Source: Lentzea pudingi (lineage in GTDB: Bacteria; Actinomycetota; Actinomycetes; Mycobacteriales; Pseudonocardiaceae). From it: 64,000 nt of DNA. Under the pieces are notes generated by a model, which was not told the origin of the DNA, did not search any database, and was given only the letters and a program-made list of their open reading frames with translations. Location of the stretch: assembly GCF_014646255.1 (NCBI RefSeq), contig NZ_BMNC01000008.1:243147-307146 (forward strand). Reading direction: 5' to 3'. The first letter of the stretch is position 1. Each line of letters starts with the position of its first letter. Made by a program: the position numbers and the translations under genes. Shown here in pieces: positions 33,422-41,874 of this stretch.

Positions 33422-33867
33422 CACACACGACCCGGCAGGCGCGTCGTGACCTCCTGCAGGACCCAGCCGTTGCCGTCCGGGTCGCTGAACGAGGCGAACG
33501 AGCCGTAGCTGGTGCGGGCGGGGTCCGGGCCGGTGACCCGGCCGGTGGTGCCGGCGTGGTGGAAGACGCCGGTCTTGTCGTGGAAGATCTCGCTGACCTG
33601 CACGCCGCGGGCGAGCAGGTCGTCGCGGGCGGCCTCGATGTCGTCGACGATCAGGTGCATGCCCTCGGCGCTGCCCGGCTCGGCGTTCGAGACGCCGGTG
33701 CCGAAGATGATCGAGGCGGGCGACCCGGTCGGCGTGAACTGGACCAGGCGGTAGCCCTCGTCGTCGGCGAACTCGGCGTCGAAGCGCCAGCCCAGGACCT
33801 TGTAGAAGTGCACTGCCCGGTCGATGTCGCTGACCGGGATGACGGTCACCTCGAACTTGTAGTCCAT
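33421..33867 (-). CDS. VOC-family (glyoxalase-like) protein
   Basis: This 148-residue single-domain VOC protein begins MDYKFEVTVIPVSDIDRAVHF and ends FSDPDGNGWVLQEVTTRLPG. GGAG lies upstream of ATG 33867. Its TGA shares a base with the ATG of the reductase gene, so VOC, reductase and second VOC gene are translated together. It probably binds a small hydrophobic or thiol-conjugated substrate. The function is inferred from family and operon only. Confidence 0.85.
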   Translation of the reverse strand: MDYKFEVTVIPVSDIDRAVHFYKVLGWRFDAEFADDEGYRLVQFTPTGSPASIIFGTGVSNAEPGSAEGMHLIVDDIEAARDDLLARGVQVSEIFHDKTGVFHHAGTTGRVTGPDPARTSYGSFASFSDPDGNGWVLQEVTTRLPGRV

Positions 33868-33974
33868 CGGGGTTCATCTCCTTCATTCGTCGATGACATG
33901 AGACTGCTCCCGCAAGGGGGTCGCTCGAACCCGTGGAACACCCTGGTCACCCCCTGGCCCGTAGGCTCGGCCCC

Positions 33975-36632
33975 GTGTCGGACGAAGGTCTGCTCGGCAG
34001 ACGTGCTGAGGGCGAAACGCTGGAACGACTGCTCACGCGGGCGCGGTCCGGTGCTGGTCAGGTGCTCGTGCTGCGGGGTGAGGCCGGGATCGGCAAGACC
34101 GCGCTGCTCGACCAGGTGTCGACGCGGGCCTCGGGTTTCCGCGTGGCGCGGGCCGCGGGCGTCGAGTCCGAGAGCGCGTTCCCGTACGCGGGGCTGCACC
34201 AGCTGTGCGTGCCGTTCCTCGACCGGCTGGACCGGCTGCCGGCACCCCAGCGCGAGGCGCTCGGCACGGCGTTCGGGATGGCCTCCGGGCCCCGTCCGAC
34301 GCGGTTCATGGTCGGCCTCGCGGTGCTGACGCTGCTCGCCGAGGTCGCCGACGAGCAGCCGCTGGTGTGCCTGGTGGACGACGCGCAGTGGCTCGACTCG
34401 ATGTCGTCGGCGGTGCTCGGGTTCGTCGCCCGGCGCCTGCTCGCCGAACGGATCGCGCTGGTCTTCGTGCTGCGCGAGGGCAACGACTACCTCGACGGGC
34501 TGCCCGAGCTGTTCGTGCGGGGGCTCGACGACGCAGACGCCCGCGCGTTGCTGGAGTCGGTGATCAAGGGACCGGTGGACGGCCGGGTGCGCGACCGGAT
34601 CGTCGCCGAGGCCCGCGGCAACCCGCTCGCGTTGCTGGAGCTGCCGCGCGAGGCGGCGGACGGGCTGGACGCGGGGCCGCTGACCAGCCGCATCGAGCGG
34701 AGCTTCGCCCGGCAGATCGCGCCGCTGCCCGCCGACACCCGGCTGCTGATGCTGACCGCCGCGGCCGAACCGCTCGGGGACGCGACCCTGCTGTGGCAGG
34801 CGGCGGGCCTGCTCGGGCTGGGTGCCGACCCGGCTGCCGCCGCGCTGGGCACGGGACTGATCGAGTTCGGCGCGCGCGTCCAGTTCCGGCACCCGCTGGT
34901 GCGCTCGGCCGTGTACCGGTCGGCGTCCGCCGTGGACCGGCTGCGCGTGCACCGGGCGCTGGCCGACGTGACAGATCCGGCCATCGACCCGGACCGGCGC
35001 GCGTGGCACCGGGCGCAGGGCACCGCCGCGCCGGACGAGGAGGTCGCCGCCGACCTGGAGAACTCGGCCGGCCGCGCGCAGGCCCGAGGCGGACTGCTGG
35101 CCTCCGCCGCGTTCCTCGAACAGGCCGCCGTGCTCACCCCCGAACCCGGCCGCCGGGCCTCCCGCGAGCTCGCCGCCGCGCGCGCCAAGCGGGACGCGGG
35201 CGCGCTGGACGCCTCACTGCGACTGCTGTCCGCGGTCGAGGCCGGTCCTCCGGACGAGCACCGCAGTGCCCAGGTCGAACACCTGCGCGGGCACATCGCG
35301 TTCGACCAGCGCCGGGTCGCCGACGCCGCGCCGCTGCTGTTCAGCGCGGCCCGCCGGCTCGCGCCGTTCGACGCCGACCTGGCCCGCGAGACGCACCTCG
35401 AAGCGCTCTCGGCCGCGATCTGGGCCGGTGCCCCGCTGGCCGACGCCGCCCGCACCGCTCCCCCGGCCCGCACCCCGCCCTGTGCGCTGGACCTGGTCCT
35501 CGACGCCCTGACCACGCGCATCACGTCCGGCTACGCGGCGGCCGTCGAGCCCATGACGCGCGCGCTGGACGCGGTGCGCGTGCTGAAAGTCGGCGCCGAC
35601 GACATCAGCCGCGTGCCGTGGCTGTTCGGCAACCGCGCGGGCGGCATCGTCGCGACGGAGATGTGGGACTTCGACACGCGCCGCGCGTTCGCCCAGCAGC
35701 AGGTCCGCCTGTCCCGCGACGCCGGAGCGCTCGTGCAGCTGCAGTTCGCGCTGAACTTCCTGGCGGACAACGAACTCCTCGCCGGTGAACCCGCCGCCGC
35801 ACAGGCGTTGATCGAGGAGGACCAGCGCATCTCGGAGGTCACCGGCACCCCGCCCGTCGGCTACGCGCTGCTGCTGCGGGCCGCCTACCGCGGCGAGGAC
35901 CTGGCCGGTACCGCCCGCGCGGAAGCGTTGGCCGCGGGCCAGGGCCGGCTGGCCGTGATCGCCGACTGGACCGCCGCGATCCTCCACAACGGACTGGGCC
36001 GGCACGACCTGGCCCGTGACGCCGCCCTGCGGGTGCGGGCGTCGGACTCCCTGGTCTACAGCTGCCTGATCACGTCCGAACTGGCCGAGGCCGCCTCCCG
36101 CACGGGCGACAGTGCCTTGATTTCCGAGGCGCTGGAACGGTCCGCGGACTGGGTCGACACGCAGTGGTCGTTGGGCGTCAAGGCTCGTCTGCGCGCGCTG
36201 GACGGGGATTCATCGGCGTTCGCCGAGTCGATCGCTTGTTTCGAGCGGACGGCCCTGCGCGGCGAGCTGGGCCGCGCGCACCTGCTGTACGGCGAGTGGC
36301 TGCGGCGTGAGGGGCAACGGGTCGAAGCCCGGGAGCACCTGCGGACCGCTCACGAAACGCTTGTGGCGTGCGGTATGCCGACGTTCGCGGACCGGGCAAT
36401 GCGGGAACTGCAGGCGACCGGCGAGACGGCGCGCAAGCGGACCGCCGAGCCGACGGACGAGCTGACCGCGCAGGAGTACCAGATCGCCCGGCTGGCGCGG
36501 GAGGGCTACTCGAACCCGGAGATCGGCACGCGGCTGTTCATCAGCCCGCGCACCGTGGAATGGCACCTGCGCAAGGTGTTCGGGAAGGTGGGGGTGACTT
36601 CGCGCCGCCAGTTGCGCGACGCGAAGTTCTAG
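33975..36632 (+). CDS. Large ATP-binding LuxR-family regulator (LAL type)
   Basis: This is an 885-residue regulator. The P-loop GEAGIGKTALL lies at about residues 33-43 and the Walker B LVCLVDDAQW near residue 138 (STAND ATPase). A long helical TPR-like middle section follows, then a C-terminal LuxR helix-turn-helix (LTAQEYQIARLAREG, then SPRTVEWHLRKVFGKVGV). Such proteins sense ligands or partners and activate target operons in an ATP-dependent way. GTG 33975 (VSDEGLLGRR) was chosen because TAGGCT lies about seven bases upstream, as in a leaderless promoter. It is divergent from the VOC-reductase operon, its likely target. Confidence 0.88.
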   Translation: MSDEGLLGRRAEGETLERLLTRARSGAGQVLVLRGEAGIGKTALLDQVSTRASGFRVARAAGVESESAFPYAGLHQLCVPFLDRLDRLPAPQREALGTAFGMASGPRPTRFMVGLAVLTLLAEVADEQPLVCLVDDAQWLDSMSSAVLGFVARRLLAERIALVFVLREGNDYLDGLPELFVRGLDDADARALLESVIKGPVDGRVRDRIVAEARGNPLALLELPREAADGLDAGPLTSRIERSFARQIAPLPADTRLLMLTAAAEPLGDATLLWQAAGLLGLGADPAAAALGTGLIEFGARVQFRHPLVRSAVYRSASAVDRLRVHRALADVTDPAIDPDRRAWHRAQGTAAPDEEVAADLENSAGRAQARGGLLASAAFLEQAAVLTPEPGRRASRELAAARAKRDAGALDASLRLLSAVEAGPPDEHRSAQVEHLRGHIAFDQRRVADAAPLLFSAARRLAPFDADLARETHLEALSAAIWAGAPLADAARTAPPARTPPCALDLVLDALTTRITSGYAAAVEPMTRALDAVRVLKVGADDISRVPWLFGNRAGGIVATEMWDFDTRRAFAQQQVRLSRDAGALVQLQFALNFLADNELLAGEPAAAQALIEEDQRISEVTGTPPVGYALLLRAAYRGEDLAGTARAEALAAGQGRLAVIADWTAAILHNGLGRHDLARDAALRVRASDSLVYSCLITSELAEAASRTGDSALISEALERSADWVDTQWSLGVKARLRALDGDSSAFAESIACFERTALRGELGRAHLLYGEWLRREGQRVEAREHLRTAHETLVACGMPTFADRAMRELQATGETARKRTAEPTDELTAQEYQIARLAREGYSNPEIGTRLFISPRTVEWHLRKVFGKVGVTSRRQLRDAKF

Positions 36633-36642
36633 CCGACCGAGG

Positions 36643-37617
36643 TCAGCCGAGCACCCACTTGACCGCGTTCTTGGGGTCGATCGTCCCGTCGCCGCTGTGG
36701 CCGACGACCACCCCGCTGCTGTTGATCGCCGTGACCCGGCCGAGGTAGGAACCGGTCGGCCAGCGGAGATCGGTGCGCTCGCCGGTGGGGCTCCATCGGA
36801 CCGCCTTGAAGCCCACGGTGCTGACCACGACGCCCTCGTCGTTGATCCAGGCCGCACGACCGCTGCCGTCGAACTGAATGATCGTGCCGTCGTGGTTCCA
36901 GCGCACCGAGTACATCGTCGACCTGTACTCGGCCGTGCCGACGACATCGCCGTGCCGGTTCACACCGGTGCCCCTCGCGCGACGGTGCTCCTCCAGCCCG
37001 GGGAGCCGGGTGACCGACCCGTCGGGGTTCCAGCGCACCGCTCCCGAACGCTCGCCCTCGACCCACCCGGTGGCGAAGCCGTTCGGGGAGACCGCGCTGA
37101 CCTGGCTGGTCGTGGTGCCGTCCGGTACGGCCAGCGGCGTCAGCACCCCGGTCAGGTCCCAGCGCACCGCGAGCCAGGCGCCGACGCCGGACGGTTCGAG
37201 GCTGTAGCCGTAGACCACGCCCGCGTCGTCGACACCGGTGACGACCGCGTTGTGCCCGGGAATCGCGCCGAGCACGGTGTGCGTCCCGTCGAGGTCGAAC
37301 CGCACCGCGACCGCGGCACCGGACACCTTGGTCTCGCCCGCGATCACGCCGGAGCTGTTGACCGCCTTCGCCTTGGTGTTCGGGCCGCCGACCGCGGACA
37401 CCGTGCCGTCTGCGTCCCACTTCACCGCACGGGTCGAACCGTCGATCGTCGCGGACCCGGCCACAACACCCGCGTCGTTGATCGCCGCGGCTTCCTGTTC
37501 GGTGGTGCCGGGAAGTCTGTCCAGTTCCACGGCGGTCGTGCTCGCGTGGGCCGGTGCGGCGACGACGACCGTCGCCAGCAGCGCGGCGGACAGGGCCATG
37601 CCGAAGTTTCGACTCAT
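36643..37617 (-). CDS. Secreted HAF-repeat (beta-propeller-like) protein
   Basis: This 324-residue protein has a Sec signal peptide (residues 1-26, ending AAPAHAS). It then has about six repeats of the HAF type, with a pattern of AINDAGVVAG followed by AVKWDADGTV about every 45 residues (VNSSGVIAGET, VDDAGVVYGYS, VNRHGDVVGTA, INSSGVVVGHS). This predicts a secreted beta-propeller. Its role is unknown. It is convergent with the LuxR regulator. A second member of the family is at 39468-40454, with the ECF41 sigma pair in between. Confidence 0.82.
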   Translation of the reverse strand: MSRNFGMALSAALLATVVVAAPAHASTTAVELDRLPGTTEQEAAAINDAGVVAGSATIDGSTRAVKWDADGTVSAVGGPNTKAKAVNSSGVIAGETKVSGAAVAVRFDLDGTHTVLGAIPGHNAVVTGVDDAGVVYGYSLEPSGVGAWLAVRWDLTGVLTPLAVPDGTTTSQVSAVSPNGFATGWVEGERSGAVRWNPDGSVTRLPGLEEHRRARGTGVNRHGDVVGTAEYRSTMYSVRWNHDGTIIQFDGSGRAAWINDEGVVVSTVGFKAVRWSPTGERTDLRWPTGSYLGRVTAINSSGVVVGHSGDGTIDPKNAVKWVLG

Positions 37618-37707
37618 CTCATCCCCCCAGATCTGTGAGTCACACTTCGCCGAGCGTAGCGGGAAGAGCGTGGAGAGCGCGACCGTTCGGCCGCACTCTC
37701 CACGAGC

Positions 37708-38454
37708 TCAGTTGCCCGCGGCCAGCCACTCCCGCAGGCTGGTCGGCTGCAGCTGCGCGCCCGCGTTCGGCACGAGCTGCTTGCCGGTCAGCAACGTGCC
37801 GAAGTACTTGGCCCGCGGGTCCCCCACGACCTCGCGCTCGTCCTTGCGCTGGGCCAGCACCGTGCGGATCCAACCGTCCATTGTGAACTCTTCCGGCCCG
37901 CCGATCTCCAGCACGCCGTTCACCGGCGAGGTCGCGGCGGTCCGGCCGACCACCGCGGCGACGTCGGAGGCCGCGATCGGCTGGACGCCGCCGTGCGGGA
38001 GGTGCACGGCGCCGTCCTGCTCGGCCGAGTTCGCGATGGCACCCGCGAACTCGAAGAACTGGGTGGCGCGGATGATCGAGTACGTGAGGCCCGACTCCGC
38101 GATGAGCTTCTCCTGCGCCGCCTTCGCGCGCAGGTAACCGGACTCGGGCAGCTCGTCCGTGCCGACGATCGACAGCGCGACGTAGTGGCCGACGCCCGCC
38201 TCGGCGGCGGCCTTGGTCAGGTTCGTCGTGGCCGTGGTGAAGAAGTTCATCACGTCGTCGTCGGCGAACGACGGCGAGTTCGACACGTCCACCAGCACGT
38301 CGGCGCCCTCGAGCACCTCCTCGACGCCCTCTCCGGTCAGCGTGTTCACTCCGCTGTTCGGGGACGCGGGCACGGCGTCGTGGCCGTGCTCGCCGAGCCG
38401 CTTCACGACCTGGCTGCCGATCAACCCGGTGCCGCCGATGACAACGATCCTCAT
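37708..38454 (-). CDS. NAD(P)-binding oxidoreductase/epimerase-like protein, likely ECF41 target
   Basis: This 248-residue Rossmann protein begins MRIVVIGGTGLIGSQVVKRL (nucleotide-binding GGTGLIG). It lacks the YxxxK of classical SDRs and belongs to the atypical NmrA-like group. ATG 38454 has GAGAGGG nine bases upstream. ECF41 sigma genes are typically next to a carboxymuconolactone decarboxylase, oxidoreductase or epimerase gene, and this is that partner. A match to the ECF41 promoter lies at 38501-38527. It is probably a redox-stress reductase; the substrate is unknown. Confidence 0.87.
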   Translation of the reverse strand: MRIVVIGGTGLIGSQVVKRLGEHGHDAVPASPNSGVNTLTGEGVEEVLEGADVLVDVSNSPSFADDDVMNFFTTATTNLTKAAAEAGVGHYVALSIVGTDELPESGYLRAKAAQEKLIAESGLTYSIIRATQFFEFAGAIANSAEQDGAVHLPHGGVQPIAASDVAAVVGRTAATSPVNGVLEIGGPEEFTMDGWIRTVLAQRKDEREVVGDPRAKYFGTLLTGKQLVPNAGAQLQPTSLREWLAAGN

Positions 38455-38500
38455 GGAGTCCATCCCTCTCGTGTTCCCTGCGGGGGTGTTCACGAGCCAA

Positions 38501-38527
38501 GACAGGACAGCCTCCGGGTTTGTGACA
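38501..38527 (-). promoter_or_regulatory. ECF41-type promoter for the NAD(P)-binding gene
   Basis: Read leftward: TGTCACA (38527-38521), 16 bases, TGTC (38504-38501). The published ECF41 motif is TGTCACA-N16-CGTC, so the -35 element and spacing match exactly and the -10 element matches in three of four bases. It lies between the sigma gene stop (38531) and the target start (38454). Confidence 0.75.
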
Positions 38528-38530
38528 GCC

Positions 38531-39397
38531 CTACTGGAACGCGCCCAGCTTCGACGGGTTGACCAGCCACAACACCTGGTCGATGCCTTCCGAAGACGCG
38601 GTCACGGTGATCACCGCGTAGGTCCCGTCGTCCTTGCGCAGCCGCACGGCGGTGAGCCCGTTCGCCTCGACGAACGACGCTTCCGCGCCGGCCCAGAACG
38701 ACGGTGCCCAGCCCGAGATGATCTTCGCCAGGGAGGCCGCGCCGAACAGCGGGCGACCGGCCGCCCGGATCGCGCCGTTGCTGTCGGACCAGCTCACGAC
38801 GTCCTGCGCGAACAGCTTCTCGAGCGACGCCAGGTCACCGGCCTGCGCCGCCGCCACGAACGCCTCCAGCAGCTTGCGCTGCTCGGCACGCTCGACGGGC
38901 GCCCGGCGTTCGTCCGCGAGGTGCTTGCGCGCCCGGCTGACCAGCTGCCGCGCCGCGACCTCGCTGGTCCGCACGATCTCGGCGATCTCGCGGTACGGGT
39001 AGTCGAACGCCTCGCGCAGCACGTACGCGGCACGTTCGGTCGGGGTCAGCTTCTCCAGCAGCATCAGCACCGCGAGCTCCAGCACCGCACCCCGTTCCGC
39101 GCCCACCTGCGGGTCGGCGGAGGTGTCGACGGGTTCGGGCAGCCACGGCCCGACGTAGGTCTCGCGGCGGGCCCGCGCGGTCTGCGACTCGTTGATCGCG
39201 AGCCGGGTGATCGCAGTGGCCAGGTAAGCCTCGGGGTTGAGCACGGCGGCGCGGTCCGCGAGCTGCCAGCGCAACCACACCTCCTGCACCAGGTCCTCGG
39301 CGTCGGCGACGCTGCCGGACATGCGGTACGCGATGCCGAACAGCCTCGGCCGGGCCGCCGCGAACGCCGACTCGGCCTCGTCGAGCTGCTGGGTCAT
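38531..39397 (-). CDS. sigJ: RNA polymerase sigma factor, ECF41 family (SigJ-like)
   Basis: This 288-residue ECF sigma factor has region 2 RLFGIAYRMSGSVADAEDLVQEVWLRW, region 4 LTPTERAAYVLREAFDYPY and a C-terminal SnoaL-like extension of about 120 residues typical of ECF41 and related SigJ proteins. The linker WLPEP and the C-terminal VNPSKL (family NPDKL) are the ECF41 signatures; the extension acts as a built-in anti-sigma or sensing module. SD GGAGAGG lies upstream of ATG 39397, inside one arm of an inverted repeat. Its probable target is the downstream NAD(P)-binding gene. Confidence 0.92.
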   Translation of the reverse strand: MTQQLDEAESAFAAARPRLFGIAYRMSGSVADAEDLVQEVWLRWQLADRAAVLNPEAYLATAITRLAINESQTARARRETYVGPWLPEPVDTSADPQVGAERGAVLELAVLMLLEKLTPTERAAYVLREAFDYPYREIAEIVRTSEVAARQLVSRARKHLADERRAPVERAEQRKLLEAFVAAAQAGDLASLEKLFAQDVVSWSDSNGAIRAAGRPLFGAASLAKIISGWAPSFWAGAEASFVEANGLTAVRLRKDDGTYAVITVTASSEGIDQVLWLVNPSKLGAFQ

Positions 39398-39400
39398 CGG

Positions 39401-39449
39401 CCACCCCTCTCCTCACGGCAACGTTAGCGCCGATCGGGGAGAGGGGTGG
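39401..39449. promoter_or_regulatory. Inverted repeat that covers the sigJ ribosome-binding site
   Basis: CCACCCCTCTCC (39401-39412) and GGAGAGGGGTGG (39438-39449) form a perfect 12-base stem with a 25-base loop. In the leftward mRNA the arm next to ATG 39397 contains the Shine-Dalgarno sequence, so the hairpin could hide it. It could equally end transcription of the upstream HAF gene (stop 39468). A smaller imperfect palindrome lies at 39449-39464. Confidence 0.55.
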
Positions 39450-39467
39450 TGTGGCGCCTCACACGGA

Positions 39468-40454
39468 CTACGAACAGGTCCACCGCACTGGTCCGTAGTC
39501 GCTCGCGTGGCTGAACAACGAGTTGTCGTCGCCCACCACGAACAGCTCGGAGACGAACGTGACTCCGTCGGGATAGGGCAGTTCACCCAGGAAGGTCGTG
39601 TCCCGCCAGACCGACGCGGGTCCGACCATTGTGGACCGTTCGCCGGTGATCAGTCCGCTCGCGTTGACGGCGAACGCGGTGCCGCCGCCGTCGACGTGCC
39701 GGACGTTGCCGCCGCGGTCCCACAGCAGTGCCTGCGACTCCGGCCACCTGTCACCGATCTGGTAGCCGACCACCCTGCCGCCGCGGATCGCCTCCGCGTA
39801 CGTGTACCTGCCCTCGTCGGCCAGCAACGTCACCTGCCCGGACTTCCACAGGGCGCCCGGTTTTCCCTCCCTGCCGCGCAGCAGCACCGTGCCGTCGTCG
39901 TCGAGACCCTGCGGCGTGCCGGTGGTGAGGTCGATGATCAGCGGAGCGACCGCGATCGTGGACCACAGAATTCCCACTTGCCGGCCGTCCGCGATCCGCT
40001 CGCCGTGACCGAGCACGTCGCCACGTTCGTTGATGGCGGTCGCGCCGGTGAGCCGATATCCGTTCGGTGCGGCGAGGTCCGTCGTTCCCGACGCGGAGTA
40101 CAGCACGACCGCACGGCGTCCCTCGGCGACGATGGTGCCGTCGACCAGCACGGTGCCCGACGAGTTCTCGCCGGCCATCGACAACGACCGCAGGTGCCGC
40201 AACTCGTGGACGACCCGCGGCTTCCCGCCCGTCCACACGATCAGGTCGTTGGTGTTCTCCCCGGGCCGCAGCGACGTGCCCGCGTAGTCGCCGTGGCTGT
40301 CGGTGCCTTCCACCTTGGTGGAACGCGGGTCGTACCCGTCGGGCACGGCCACTTTGGACACGACCCACTCGCACGTGTCCGCCGTCGCCACCCCCGGAGC
40401 CGCCAGCACCGTGCCCGCCAGGCCGATGGCCGCGATGAACGCTCGTCTGCGCAT
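39468..40454 (-). CDS. Secreted HAF-repeat-like protein
   Basis: This 328-residue protein has a signal peptide MRRRAFIAAIGLAGTVLAAP (cleavage near residue 26) and repeated INERGDVLGHG/VNASGLITGER-type units alternating with tryptophan-containing strands (VGILWS, ALWKSG, ALLWDRGG). It is a second beta-propeller-like secreted protein related to the one at 36643-37617. Cysteines near both ends (DTCEW and RWTCS) may form a closing disulfide. The start ATG 40454 follows GGGGGG. Its function is unknown. Confidence 0.8.
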   Translation of the reverse strand: MRRRAFIAAIGLAGTVLAAPGVATADTCEWVVSKVAVPDGYDPRSTKVEGTDSHGDYAGTSLRPGENTNDLIVWTGGKPRVVHELRHLRSLSMAGENSSGTVLVDGTIVAEGRRAVVLYSASGTTDLAAPNGYRLTGATAINERGDVLGHGERIADGRQVGILWSTIAVAPLIIDLTTGTPQGLDDDGTVLLRGREGKPGALWKSGQVTLLADEGRYTYAEAIRGGRVVGYQIGDRWPESQALLWDRGGNVRHVDGGGTAFAVNASGLITGERSTMVGPASVWRDTTFLGELPYPDGVTFVSELFVVGDDNSLFSHASDYGPVRWTCS

Positions 40455-40553
40455 CTCTGATCCCCCCGAATCAACTGAAGACGTCACGATCACGCGGGGC
40501 GCTCCGCACCGGTTGCCCCTCATCACCCGAACGGAGCAAGGCAGACTGATCAC

Positions 40554-41060
40554 GTGACCACCGAACGCCCGAGCCCTCCCCTGCAGGCCGGCGAACGCGA
40601 GACCCTGCGCGCGTTCCTCGACTTCCACCGCGCCACCCTTGCGATGAAGTGCGACGGCCTGTCCGACGACGACCTGCGCCGCCGCTCGATTCCGCCGTCG
40701 ACGCTCACGCTGCTCGGCCTCGTCCGGCACATGGCCGAGGTGGAGCGCACGTGGTTCCGCAAGGTCATCAACGGCGAGGACGTCCCGCTGGTGTGGTCGG
40801 ACGCCGGCGACTACCAGGTCGCCTACGACGCCTCGGGCTCCACGCGGTCCGAGGCGTTCGAGGCGTGGCAGACGGAGGTCGAGCACGCGCGCCGGATCGA
40901 GCGCGAGGCCGAGTCGCTGGACGTGACGGGCTACCAGCCGCGCTGGGGCGAGCAGGTGTCGCTGCGGCTGGTCATGAACCACCTCTGCCACGAGTACGCG
41001 CGGCACAACGGCCACGCGGACTTCCTGCGCGAGGGGATCGACGGCGTCACTGGGGCGTGA
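40554..41060 (+). CDS. DinB-superfamily (DUF664) protein
   Basis: This is a 168-residue four-helix-bundle protein with the DinB metal ligands recognisable as His in LVRHMAEVERTWF, and His in MNHLCHEYARHNGHADFLRE. Members are often thiol (mycothiol) transferases or unknown metal proteins. GTG 40554 follows CAGACT by eight bases, so it may be leaderless. It is followed directly by a decayed catB, which it does not resemble functionally. Confidence 0.85.
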   Translation: MTTERPSPPLQAGERETLRAFLDFHRATLAMKCDGLSDDDLRRRSIPPSTLTLLGLVRHMAEVERTWFRKVINGEDVPLVWSDAGDYQVAYDASGSTRSEAFEAWQTEVEHARRIEREAESLDVTGYQPRWGEQVSLRLVMNHLCHEYARHNGHADFLREGIDGVTGA

Positions 41061-41063
41061 GGC

Positions 41064-41507
41064 TCCGCGACGACCTGGGTCAGCGAGCCGGTCGGTGGAC
41101 GGTGCTGGACCAGGTCATCGCGCCGCCTGCTGACGCTCGCCGATGCAGGGGGTCGAACTGGTCGAGCAGGCCCGCGCCGGGCGCCGAGGTCGAGTGGATT
41201 GAAGACGACCAGGTCCGGCGGGCCGCGTGCCACCGCGGTCTTCGCTTCGATCGCGGCCGCGGCGGGTATTCCCCGTCACGGCGGCACCTCGATCGAGAGC
41301 CCGGTCGGCACGGCGGCGTCGTTGCACCTCGTCCGCGCCTCACCGGCCGTGACGTGGGGCAGCGAGCTGTTCGGGCCGTTGCTCGTACGCGAGGAGCCGC
41401 CGGCCACGCCGCTGCGCCACGACGGCGGCGACCTGCACCCGCCGGTCGGCCCGGGGCCCGGCATCGAGCTGGACCCCGCGGCCGTCGCGGCCTTCACCAG
41501 GAGGTGA
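41064..41507 (+). pseudogene. catB: Remnant of muconate cycloisomerase (catB)
   Basis: Three pieces of a muconate cycloisomerase C-terminal barrel are found in three frames. DLGQRAGRWTVLDQVI is in one frame (about 41069-41120). GVELVEQARAGRRG follows in another (from 41149). Then LKTTRSGG through GIPRHGGTSIESPVGTAAS to ELFGPLLVREEP runs to the TGA at 41507 (from 41199). The catalytic lysine region, the metal-ligand aspartates and the whole N-terminal domain are missing. The TGA still overlaps GTG 41504 next to catC, as in an intact catB-catC operon. This is a gene that decayed by deletion and frameshift. Confidence 0.82.
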
Positions 41508-41509
41508 CC

Positions 41510-41797
41510 GTGCTATTCCACGTGCGGATGGACGTTTCCCTGCCCCACGACATGGACCCCAACGACCGCGCCGAGCTGGTGCGCGCCGAGAAGGAGCGCG
41601 CGCTGGAGCTGCAGAAACTGGGCGTGTGGCCGCACCTGTGGCGCGTCGTCGGGCAGTACGGGAACATCAGCGTCTTCGACGTGCCGTCCAACGACGAGCT
41701 GCACGCGTTCCTGTCGTCGTTACCGCTGTGGCAGTACATGACGGTTGAGGTGACGCCGCTGGCGACGCATCCCTCTGACCTGGCCGCGCAACCATGA
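41510..41797 (+). CDS. catC: Muconolactone delta-isomerase
   Basis: This 95-residue protein starts VLFHVRMDVSLPHDMDP and has the CatC core LQKLGVWPHLWRVVGQYGNISVFDV and the end VEVTPLATHPSDL. GTG 41510 has AGGAGG five bases upstream and matches the usual CatC start; GTG 41504 is two codons earlier. CatC converts muconolactone to beta-ketoadipate enol-lactone in the catechol branch. Since the catB upstream is destroyed and no catA is present, the enzyme has no local substrate source. It appears intact. Confidence 0.92.
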   Translation: MLFHVRMDVSLPHDMDPNDRAELVRAEKERALELQKLGVWPHLWRVVGQYGNISVFDVPSNDELHAFLSSLPLWQYMTVEVTPLATHPSDLAAQP

Positions 41798-41874
41798 CGG
41801 CTGTCCGGGAAGGCCTGGTGTGGCGGTGCTGCTGACGTTCGGCCCGCGTGCCCGGGCCGGCGACACGTCCGCAC

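Noticed and set aside
41199..41507. 102-codon open frame as an independent small gene
   Set aside because: Its sequence is the C-terminus of muconate cycloisomerase with the upstream parts in other frames, so it is a remnant.
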